NCBI GenBank assembly: GCA_949152475.1
Contig: OX424556.1
Span: forward strand, 11,218,664-11,282,663
Direction: 5' to 3'
From: Terebella lapidaria
Lineage: Eukaryota; Annelida; Polychaeta; Terebellida; Terebellidae
Length of the DNA: 64,000 nt
Shown here one piece after another: positions 54,873 through 64,000 of the stretch. A program made the position numbers and the translations under genes. The stretch's first letter is position 1; each line of letters begins with the position of its first letter. The notes beneath the pieces were generated by a model. That model was given only the letters and a program-made list of their open reading frames with translations, was not told where the DNA came from and did not search any database.

Positions 54873-57800
54873 CTACGAAAAACGACAGATAGATCCCATA
54901 AGTTCTAAGACAAGTGAAATGTTTTTTCAATCAGTATTTACTGTTATGTATATTAGACACTGATATTGGGTCCCTAAAATACACCGGATATCTACCTCCA
55001 ACTTGTGGGCCTCCTTGGTGGTTCATGGGGAAGTTTGGCATCTGGCCAGCCATATTTGGTGGATTTGTTGGCTGCATGTTGGGCTGTTGTGGCTGCTGCA
55101 TGTTCTGTTGAATTGGTAGCTGTTTGCCCGGCTGTGGGTTGGACATTGACCACTGGTTTCGGTTGTCCATGGACGGTAGGATGTTGCTTGTGCTGGGCTG
55201 TGGCAGCACCATGCTGCTGGCCTGAGAGACCTGCATCTGTCCTACAACACGCTGCTGAGGCGGCTGTGGCTGTGGCTGCGATTGCGGCGGGATATGTGGC
55301 TGGAGCCCAGGCTGCATTTGTTGCTGGCCCATGGGTGGCCCTTGTTGCATAGGTGGCATGGAATTTGGAGGTTGTAATGGCGCCTGTGACACATACTGAT
55401 TGGTCGTGGCCTGTATCCTTGCTGCTTGCTCAGCCTGCTTTGCAGCCTCAATCGCTCCAGTAGGTGGCGCCTGTGCAGGTTTGCCATCAGTTTTATCCCC
55501 AGTTGGGCCCACATCGTTACTCTGTATGTTGTACGACGACTGAGGGGTGGAAGCAGTGGATGATATAGCCATGCTGGAGCTTCGATGCATGGCTGCCATT
55601 CGACGTCGCATGGATTGCGCCTGCAGATGGCGGAGCTGTGCCTGTTGCTGTGCCAGTTTCTGCTTAATGTTTTGACAGAATGGCACCATACACTTGGCTT
55701 CCTGACAATGTTTTGCATGATAACAGCACAGCGCTATCAATTGTTTGCACACTGGACAGGCAGCATTTGTCTTTTTCTTGCAGCTTCTGGTGTGAGCAAC
55801 GACGCGCTTCATCTTCTGACAGCTTGGCAGACGACAGTTGGCATCCTTGCAAGAGCAAGCATGTACAAGTGACTGTATGCAGCGTTGTATCGACAAGCGT
55901 AGAGCCTCCTGTGGGTTCTGAGCCCGATCTCCATCGCCGCCAGCGTCGTCCAGGTCCAGGCCAAGTTTGTCCATCTTGTGGGGATGGTTCTCCTTCTGGT
56001 AGCACTGGACACACAGGTCAAAGTCCTGCAAAGAAAGACAAACATTCGATCATAAGTCTGCCACCTGCATCCCACGAATATTCACTTGTGACAATTACAG
56101 CAAAATACATCATTGAGAGCGAAATACTCACATCACACTCGCGGCAATGGTACCGTGTCTCCACATTGGCCTTGCATGTGTTACAAGTGTACACAAAGGC
56201 CTCCTTGCCATGATTGTGCAGCTCATAGAGCAGTGCCATGGTGGAGAACTTAGCACGGCGCAGAGACGAGAACTCGTAGTGCCTCTCTCTGGCCATGGTC
56301 AGGAAAGCGTCTCGACCATCCATGAGTTCACACGATATCAAAGGGTCAGGATCATGGATTGGCATCAGCTGATCGGCTTTTTGTGCTGGGTGCAAGCGGA
56401 TTACGAAGAAAACCTGCAAACCACATGGAAGTAGTGTAAATCTTCAGTTTCAATTTTAGTGCCATTCAAATTGTTCATTCATAACATGTGTTTACATTTA
56501 AGACATTATTGTGAAATACTGCGAAATTATAAGTCCTATCTATTTACCTCTTTATGTTTCTCCATCTGACTGTACAATTTTGCAGACAAATCATTCCCAC
56601 CAAAGGGCATGTTGGACTTCTTGCTATTTTTCTTGCTGTTACTCTTGTTCTTGTTGTGCTTCTTTTTCTGACCACTCTTCTGCCCTTTCTTCTTGCCTAC
56701 GCCTGCTGGACCCTGTATAAACAAATGACAACTCAGCGCATTTCCTCGATGTGAAACACATACTAACCATAATCACAAACGGACAGAGCAAACACAGAAA
56801 GATATCCCATTGTATCATATCACGGTCTCAACTGTATGACAGGAAACTGAAAACTCGTGAGGCATTCTTACCTGTTCTGGCCCCTCGGGACCATCGCCAA
56901 TGCTGTCATCAGCCTCAGCAGCAGCAGCCTCCGCCTCCTCTCGCTTGCGTTTCTCCTCCTCCTCCTGGTCCAGCTCCTTGATGCTCTCCTCCATCACATT
57001 CGGCCAGAAGTCACCCTCGAAGTATGGCATCTCCGTTGGACAGTTGATGTTGTTCTCCATGGCGTCCTTTAGAATGTCCTACAGACAAACGAACACACTT
57101 TGCTCACTATGGGTAGCTTGATAGCACCGATACAGTACCTGACTTCAGATGATATTTCATAATATTCGACCTTTCCAACAAAAGGAGCCATTTTTATTAT
57201 CTCGAACAAAATGGGTAACGCCAGTTTCACTAATAACATACCTTGTAATCAACCACAACTCTCTCGATAATGGCTTTATCAAGCATCTTTTTGTACCAAT
57301 CTTGCAAGCGTTTTGGTTTGGGTATTTTCTGTTCTGGAGGATGACAGTGGAAGATGTAGTCGTCCCCTTCACTGGGAGGACAGGCCCAGATGTGTGCCAT
57401 GCTGTACCTATAAAGTATGCATGAAGCTTCGGTGTCTGGTCTGATCAACTGGCACAGTTACTGGAATTTAGAGCAGATTCTGTTCTTTTGTATCTGTGAA
57501 CTCATCTTGGAACCTTCATACATACCCTAGAGATTTAGCGTAGTCCATGTAACCAATCAGCATCTCGTGGTACACCTGCGTTCGGAAATTACGAGGCTGG
57601 AAGAAGTGAACGCTGTCCAGGTATGCGATGTACACTCTCCTGTTTAGGGAAGATACACAAGCTATGATCAGCACTCGCATACAAAACACCTATTTGACAC
57701 AAGAACACAAAGTTTTACAGCAATAGGATACATTGGATTCAAACACATCACTTGAGCCATGAATGCAGAGCAGCTCACCTGGCATTGGGTGGAGAGCATT

Positions 57801-60800
57801 CGGATCCATACTCCTGGACATGCATGCCAAAGAAGCACACATCTACACCATCGATCTCCTCAAAGGCAAACATTGCCTTTGCTCGATACGGGAAACTCTC
57901 AGCCATTTCACCAGTCTCGACAAACCTTCAAGCAATAATGTTTCAACATATTAGGCACAGTGGAAAACTCTTTGACCAATTTGAGCACCGGGAACCTAAA
58001 GATATGCTACAGTCAGGTGTTTGTACAGTGTCTCACCTTGTTCTCATGCCACCTTTGACATCCACAATCTTGTCCGAGCTTGCCAGAACACGTATGGTCA
58101 CTTCACCAGCTCCAGCATCCTTCTTCTTCAAGAACGAGTTGACTCGGTTCTCCAGATATGTTCCCAGTTTTGTTGTGGGAAGTCCTTTGAATAAGAAGGC
58201 CATACGAATTGTAAAGTGTATAATTTATGGAACTAGTCAACGAACATGCATACACAGAAGAACACATACACAGTTCATGGCGAAGATGATACATACGTTT
58301 TGACATGTACTTGTTTTCCTTGCGCCGCTGTGACTTGGTCTTCAAACAGTTATCACAAGTGAAGCTGGAAATTTCAATACGTGTTCATTACACATGACAC
58401 AAGGCATCAAAACACTTCACACACTGCAGAATTTCTTTGTTCATAAATAATCAAAGAACATGTCAAGCAATCCATACCCATTTGGCCAAATTTGATCCAT
58501 GTGGAGAACACATATTTGGTGCAGTTTCCTTCCACAATCAGAACATTCCACAAACCTGCAGAACAATCGAGCACAGAACTTCTCACACGTTGAACAATAT
58601 ACACAAGGCAAGAATTCCGTTATGCAATAGACCTAGCATTGAGGTACTGGCCAACCAGGCCAAGCCTTTGAAATCAGAAAGAATATAATTGACACCGTAC
58701 TGTACAGCTTATTTATGGTTGGAATGAGGAAACATTCTATTGACTCACGGTTCATGATCCAGCTTGTCATTCTTTTCCTTAACAAACTGTTCCTTGGGAA
58801 TTTTCCTGCAAGTATATTTACATTGTCGTTATTATGGGAAATAATTGGTGCCACCTGAAAGATTGCCAATGTCTCATCCTTGCAATGATAATAGTGATAA
58901 TAATCACAAACTTACGTAGCAGGCTGTGTTGGGTCATCAGATAACTCCACTTCATCCCCCTTGATCTCATTGAAGCACTTCTCACAGTAAATGTATCTGT
59001 CACAAAATAAACTCTGCCGATTGGAACTGTTTGCAGACGGGACATCGTCCGACACGGTCATTGGACAGGTCATGGTTGGTTTATCGGGTTACATGTATAC
59101 AACAGATCCATATACAATGCAAGCCAAAACCGAACCAAGCAGGGTGGATATTGATTGGGTAAGAGAGAAAGGGGAAAGAGGAACAAAAGGAGAAAAAAAC
59201 AAAGAAAGCGTTAGACAAGTACAATCAGCATGAGCTCAAAGCATAGGATATGTCAAAACATAATAACAAATAAATCTAGTCTGAAAATATGTATTTTCAC
59301 ATCAAAGCAACATGTGCTCAATCTAGGTAAATACAATATACACCAGATAATTGTGCAGGTATTAAAAGCATTAAACCATCTTTCTAAACTTAAGTCATGT
59401 AATCACAGATACGTATGCAAGGTAAAATATGTTGGCGAGCACAAACTGTACAGCAACAATCATAGTAAACATGCAAATTGAGCCACATGTATATATCTAT
59501 ATTTATATGTATACATACATACAGGATGTCCCAATAAAAAGGTAACTGAAGACTTTCACGCTAGAGTTTCAGTTACCTTTTTTGAGGGACACCCTCTATA
59601 TGATATTACATGTATTAGCAATGGCCACAAGCATATATATCTGGTAAATGCAAGTTTCAACATAATTCAACAACAACCAAACATGTACATTAGGATTGTA
59701 TGTACATCTTCTGCAATCATGTTACAGTTTTGTAAATGGTAAAATGAGACACTGACCTATTTTGATAACTGTAGTAAACAGAATCCCGCGGTATGGTGCA
59801 TAGCTGTTTGCCATAACAGCAAAGTACTTGGGGATTGAAGACATATTTTCGTCCACAGCAATAGCCCAATGATTGCATAACTCCATCAATCTCTGACTCA
59901 AATACCTTGGCCAACTGTCAGAAAAATACAAAACACAATAGTATAACATAGAACGGACAATAATCAAACACTACATTGAAGAAATAGTAACATTATATTG
60001 TAAAAGGTCATGATAATTGTACATAAAACTTCTTTTTATCAGTGTTTATGGACTTACGTTTGTACAATACTTGTAGACACGGGAGGTTTTTCTATTGTAG
60101 AGCCAAGCATTGTCAAACATCAGCCAGACATCATTGACATACTCCCATGGGTCATTGTACTGGCCAGTGTCCAATTTGCGCTTCACCGACGCTAAATCCA
60201 TAGGTTTCTTGACGATGTCATAATAATCCTAGAAGATGAAAAAATATATATTGTTTGAAATCATGATAAGTAATTTATTAATGAAATTGCATTTGTGTGA
60301 AACTTAACATTAAGTTGTGTTTAAAAATGCTGATCATAACCCCAATGTAAAATACTGCTTTTACTGTGCACTAATTGAATTCAATGTACTACTATATTGC
60401 CATGAAGGTGCAAAGTAGGGGCAAATTGCTTCAAGAAGAAAAGAGAAGAAAACTGTCCAGCAGACTTCCTACCACACCAACACTTAGTGCTGAGTACATG
60501 CGATCACATTCAGAAGTGGATTGTCACACATGCCAAAAGTAATCACCTGTCAATCTACCACACAAAGATAACGATGTAATATACGAAATAAAAACAGAAG
60601 AACAACACTTGTTTTCGCACAAAAGGATCATGATTCGATCGGGGCAATTATTAACTACTAATCCTGCATGCAACATCAACACATACAAACTCATGTATTT
60701 TGTATAATCACACTAGATATCCACACGTTCTATATGATTTGTGAAGCAACAACTCTACATTTATACACGACATATACATGCAATTTAAGATACTCATAAC

Positions 60801-63800
60801 TATCGTCTAAGCACAGTCAACCACAAAATTCAATACACCAAAAACATCAACATAAGGCAATGGGGGATCCGTGGCCATGGAAGCTTGTAGATGACTTATC
60901 GTTGGACAGTCATGTCAGCCAAGAAGAAAAGTTTGCATGCTTTGCTGCAAAGGAAGTTCCATACAAGCAGGACAACTATAGCACTGTACATCAAACACTG
61001 GTCTGACAGCCACCTGAAGATTGTGTGGCTGCCTGGGTGGCACACTGGGTAACCACTCAACTTACTGGAATCTGCAGCAATACGGGGTCAACAGGCTGTC
61101 GGAATGGGATGGACTCAGGATCCTGTTTATACAATCTCTCTAAGGTTGGCATCAGAGCCTGTCGCAACTCATCTGGCTTGAACACTAAAGTGGATAAGAC
61201 ACACAAAGACAGCTTAGTGCCTAGTCCACTACCACACACTTAGTAACCACACGTTGTGTATAGGCCACTACAAGCCAGACAAGCCGGTGAGGAACAGTGG
61301 ACGCAAGGGACAAGCTCAAGACGGGTCTGAGACGGGGCAATAATCCAGAACAAGGCACGACGGATGCTTGGACGCAAGGGTGATTCCAGCAGCACCAGGA
61401 TCTCTCAAGGACCATCAGAAGTGAACAGAATAGCTACGAGAGACAAGTGAATCAGGGAAAGAACAACAGTGGCTAGTGCACGCCCACATCTGCACGCTGG
61501 TTTAGTGGCTGCAGTATCACTTACAGGGATGTTCAGTAACACTGGGTCGACAGGCTGCCTGAAAGGCAACGAATCAGGATCTTGCCGGTAGAGTTTTTCC
61601 AGCGTGGGCATGAGAACCTGTCGCAGTTCATCGGCTTTCCAAGCTGCAACATTACAGTAATTGTGAAGAAAATACCAAAAGGTTTATTTTATTCCATATC
61701 AAACATTGGGATTCTTTGAAAATCTATCAATATGTGTAAATGTTCATCATATACAAAACATATCATGAGTGACATGGGTATGATAGTGTCATTACGTCTC
61801 ACAAACTCATGTCATGTGGGCATACATTCCTGCAGAATGTATAAGCAACTGAAAAGGAATGCACAATAAAAACACAATAGTTGTATGAGTATTATGGCAC
61901 TGAGTGCTTTCCAAATGCGTTCTTGTTTCAAATTCTACCTTTCTTCGTTGGTTTTGGAGGTGCAGCAGCAGCACCTGATGCAGGAGGTTCAGCTTTTACA
62001 TCAGGACCGTTGGGTGTTGTGTCCATGGTTTCTGATTTCACTGTTTTGTCATTCGACGCCTCTTCTTTGACTGAGCATGATGCAGTTGTGTCATCATTCT
62101 CCTTTTTGATGCCATCTGCTTGTGCTTCCTCGACTTCCATTTTGACTTCTGCTTTAGATAGAATTCCGTCCTTGGTATCCTCTGAAACCTCTTGCTTGAC
62201 ACCGTGTTTTGAGTCTAGACCACTGTCAATAACAACACTGGCACCAACTTTTCCACCTCCTCCACCTTTGCTTGCCCACGAGTCACAAGTTGATGAGGAG
62301 TCAAACTTGTCCAAACTGTTCTCCTGTTTGACTTCAACTTCGGCCCCATCTTTCCCCGACATGGTCTTGCCAATACCAGCAGCTGTAGGAGCACTTGCTG
62401 TGTCAGTTTGTTCTTTACTTGCACTGGCAGCATTCATTGCAGAGATCAGAGCATTGGAGTTAAGTGATGCCTGTGGTGGTGCCTGGCTGAGTTCCTTGCT
62501 CTGGATGAGCGGAATGGTAGTCAGTTGGCTGTGCGGGCCCTGACTTGCTTGTGGCAGTGCTGGTAAAGCTGGTGCTGGCAGGGTGTTCGGTGTAGTTGTA
62601 CAGGGCAATACTTGACACGGCTGACTACTTGCAACAGGTGGTTGTTGTTGCAGTTCCTGTTGTTGCTGCTGCATCAGCTCAATTTCCATCTTCCTGTTCT
62701 TTAAGGCTTCTTGTAGCTGCTGCTGCGATTCTCGTAGGGCTGTGCTCATACTAGTCTGACTATTGTTGGCATTTAGCACCTGGAAAATATCAACATGAAT
62801 TTCTTTATTCAATGTTCAATTAGGATACCTCTTGAAACTGAGTGAAGGAACTAGTCACGAGACTTACAGATGCTATGGTGGAAGGTGGAATGGGCTGACG
62901 CATCACGTTCACATTGGGACGCAGGTTTGGTGAAGGGCCTGTGGGGGGAGGCAAGGAGAAAGGATCTGCCTGGTTCACCCCTGGAGTGAACATGCGAGGG
63001 CCACCAGGCATACCTGGCCTGAGTGGGCCATCTGCAAAACAAAACATTGCTTGTAATTTGCTTGAACGAATATCTTGTCTCATTTCAAGTGTAAACTGTA
63101 CACAATATTTAATGTACTTGCAAAAGTACTCACTCTGTGTAGGGGGCCGCTGAGGTGCAGGTTGTGGCTGGGGGCCACCTGGAAGTGTTGGAATCCCAGA
63201 CACAGCAGGAATAACTGGTGCTGTTCCACCCTTCTGCTGACTTTCCATGCGGATCCTTCGCTTCTCCTCCAACTCTTTCTGAATTTTATAGATCTTTTCA
63301 GCAAGCAGATGGTAATATTCCTCCTGGCGAGACAAAATCATAGACAACATAATGTGCAGTAAAGATTTCTATCAATTTCCTCTCTATTTAGCATGAACCG
63401 TGAATGGTAGTCACTATATATTTAGTTTCTAAAACTTACCCGGCTGTTGGCAGTTTCATACATGTCGCCTTCAACCTTTCTTGCATACTGGACTAGATTA
63501 TTCATTCTGCGATCCCTCCATGTAGCAGGGTCTTGGGTTGGAAATATAGCTTGCACCCTGTGGGAGAAGAGTCAAATTCTTTACCTATATTTCTCATTCG
63601 TATAGTTAATAACCAGCCATTATACATATGACTGAGTAACTTACTTTATTAACTATATGCAACATCGTTCTGTGAATGTGGTCACTAGGGATGTACCCGT
63701 TTGAAGTATAATGTACACTTACAACTTGTGGACAAGATGATTTCTCAGGTCTTGGGTGACACTCTGATGCCATTCTTTGACTTGTCGATTAGGCACAGCT

Positions 63801-64000
63801 GTCATGCTAGGATCTGTAGGCCCATTAGGTCCACTGGTCAAGCTGGCTACGGTGTTGGTAATGCCGATATTATGACCAGACACTGCAGCACTGGGCAACC
63901 CAAGCTGTGCCAGAGCAGACAACTGTGTAGACGGAGGTTGTGCAGTCTGTCCAGGCTGTGCCAGTACTCCTGATAAAGTGTTCAGGTTACTGTTGGCCAG
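53732..64000 (-). CDS. CREBBP/EP300-like: CREB-binding protein / p300 histone acetyltransferase (partial; N-terminus off the right edge)
   Basis: Nuclear coactivator and lysine acetyltransferase. 22 exons used at a time, from N to C: 63723-64000 (continues outside), 63440-63557, 63134-63323, 62868-63031, 61939-62779, then 61525-61643 or 61066-61184, 60058-60228, 59757-59914, 58916-58996, 58750-58806, 58478-58555, 58297-58364, 58037-58184, 57779-57925, 57526-57639, 57242-57407, 56872-57078, 56548-56712, 56132-56413, 54996-56025, 54718-54872, 53732-54607 (5613 nt, 1870 aa plus stop). All junctions are GT/AG and in phase. Domains: KIX, SUMO-motif-rich CRD1-like linker, bromodomain, RING/PHD, HAT with autoinhibitory loop, ZZ, TAZ2, NCBD, Gln-rich tail. 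TAZ1 must lie beyond the right edge. A single protostome CBP serves for vertebrate CREBBP and EP300. It is convergent with ADCY9. Confidence 0.96.
54996..56413 (-). CDS. CREBBP/EP300-like: CBP HAT C-terminus, ZZ and TAZ2 domains, Pro/Gln-rich linker
   Basis: Exons 56132-56413 and 54996-56025. [20 protein letters not shown] and [18 protein letters not shown] end the [23 protein letters not shown] and DFDLCVQCY form [59 protein letters not shown] and [13 protein letters not shown] form the four-helix TAZ2, which binds p53, E1A-type and STAT ligands in mammals. A long Pro/Gln/Met linker follows. Confidence 0.96.
56548..58184 (-). CDS. CREBBP/EP300-like: CBP HAT domain and autoinhibitory loop
   Basis: Exons 58037-58184, 57779-57925, 57526-57639, 57242-57407, 56872-57078 and 56548-56712. 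[53 protein letters not shown] and [14 protein letters not shown] keep the Trp and Tyr that match p300 Trp1436 and Tyr1467 (numbers recalled). [11 protein letters not shown] leads into a Glu-rich and then Lys-rich loop ([20 protein letters not shown]), the autoacetylated regulatory loop. Confidence 0.96.
58297..58996 (-). CDS. CREBBP/EP300-like: CBP RING/PHD exons
   Basis: Four small exons, 58916-58996, 58750-58806, 58478-58555 and 58297-58364. [35 protein letters not shown] and FTCDNCL supply the zinc-binding Cys/His residues of the discontinuous PHD with inserted RING that packs on the HAT domain. Exon order and phases match human CBP. Confidence 0.94.
59522..59596. mobile_element. 75-bp mariner-type palindromic MITE
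   Basis: CAGGATGTCCCAATAAAAAGG at the left and CCTTTTTTGAGGGACACCCTC at the right are inverted repeats extended by GTAACTGAA / TTCAGTTAC, flanked by TA on both sides (59520-59521 and 59597-59598), the Tc1/mariner target. The AGGGTGTCCC core is typical of mariner ends. It lies in a CBP intron. Confidence 0.7.
59757..60228 (-). CDS. CREBBP/EP300-like: CBP rest of bromodomain
   Basis: Exons 60058-60228 and 59757-59914. [40 protein letters not shown] (with the acetyl-lysine-binding Asn of YNRKTS) and [11 protein letters not shown]. The second exon passes into [20 protein letters not shown], the start of the RING/PHD core. The 837-nt intron 60229-61065 before it shows no further exon. Confidence 0.96.
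61066..61184 (-). CDS. CREBBP/EP300-like: CBP bromodomain first exon, variant 2 ([12 protein letters not shown])
   Basis: 119 nt, acceptor CACTTTAG, donor CCA|GTAAGT. Encodes [40 protein letters not shown]. It differs from variant 1 at 9 of 40 residues. Its start is closer to human CBP ([16 protein letters not shown]), but the shelf reads IPF, not LPF. Including both exons would shift the frame, so they should be mutually exclusive. Confidence 0.88.
61525..61643 (-). CDS. CREBBP/EP300-like: CBP bromodomain first exon, variant 1 ([12 protein letters not shown])
   Basis: 119 nt, acceptor GTTGCAG, donor CCT|GTAAGT. Encodes [40 protein letters not shown]: helix Z and the start of the ZA loop, including the LPF shelf of human CBP. 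It is upstream of variant 2 in the transcript. Entry phase 1 and exit phase 0 are the same as variant 2. Confidence 0.9.
61939..62779 (-). CDS. CREBBP/EP300-like: CBP exon: Gln-rich segment and acidic linker with six VKxE motifs
   Basis: An 841-nt exon. Its start is Gln-rich ([13 protein letters not shown]); its end is acidic with VKQEN, VKQEV, VKMEV, VKEEA, VKSET and VKAEP. Human CBP/p300 has similar VKxE motifs just before the bromodomain (cell-cycle regulatory domain 1), which are SUMOylated in p300. It ends KPTKK plus one base and joins either bromodomain exon. Confidence 0.9.
62868..64000 (-). CDS. CREBBP/EP300-like: CBP exons for KIX domain and following Pro-rich linker
   Basis: Exons 63723-64000, 63440-63557, 63134-63323 and 62868-63031. 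[39 protein letters not shown] and [20 protein letters not shown] form the KIX three-helix domain that binds phosphorylated CREB; the Tyr of the [12 protein letters not shown] helix is kept. After it comes a Pro/Gly/Met linker ([17 protein letters not shown]) without recognised domains. 63723-64000 is open at the window edge. Confidence 0.95.

Noticed and set aside
57752..58303. 183-aa plus-strand ORF
   Set aside because: Antisense to two CBP HAT exons and the intron between them; the minus strand carries the conserved HAT peptides.

Overview
The window is nuclear DNA from an animal, very probably a lophotrochozoan and most likely a mollusc. The evidence is intron-rich genes with GT/AG splice sites, AT-rich introns and intergenic DNA, and conserved metazoan proteins. 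The dispersed repeats (GACGACGGACG-rich tails, 'AAGGTCAAAGGTCA' arrays, hairpin-ended elements) are of the kind I associate with mollusc genomes. I cannot name the species. There is no prokaryotic, organellar or viral backbone.

Four protein-coding genes can be rebuilt exon by exon. (1) 596-3837, minus: an AtuA/DUF1446 (acyclic terpene utilisation family) protein with a likely mitochondrial presequence; its 3' end is uncertain. (2) 4130-21282, plus: the JIP3/JIP4 (Sunday driver) scaffold, about 1364 aa. It has cassette microexons and an alternative last exon that gives a 640-aa form without the beta-propeller. It is divergent from gene 1 across about 290 bp. (3) 26602-36311, plus: a type 9-like adenylate cyclase, 1163 aa in six coding exons. 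(4) 53732-64000, minus and running off the right edge: CBP/p300 from the KIX domain to the C-terminus. It has two tandem 119-nt exons that both encode the start of the bromodomain and can only be used one at a time if the frame is to be kept.

Repeats: both window edges of the 44.6-51.4 kb block and the left edge of the window carry a GACGAC-tailed, hairpin-ended family. An inter-gene repeat domain at 39.9-51.4 kb separates the cyclase from CBP. Two element families share Helitron-like features: insertion between A and T, no target duplication, and a 3' hairpin followed by CTRR. Each has two copies. One copy is nested inside another, and the uninterrupted paralogue in the JIP intron gives the empty site. 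The 49.4-51.0 kb array repeats a DR1-type nuclear-receptor motif.

The genes do not form one pathway, although cyclase-cAMP-CREB-CBP is a functional axis. As I recall, ADCY9, CREBBP and MAPK8IP3 all lie in human 16p13.3, so the window may preserve an ancient linkage. I found no new multi-gene system. The strongest candidates for something undescribed are the CBP bromodomain exon switch, the PDZ-ligand JIP isoform, and the cyclase's forskolin-site residues and missing C2b tail.
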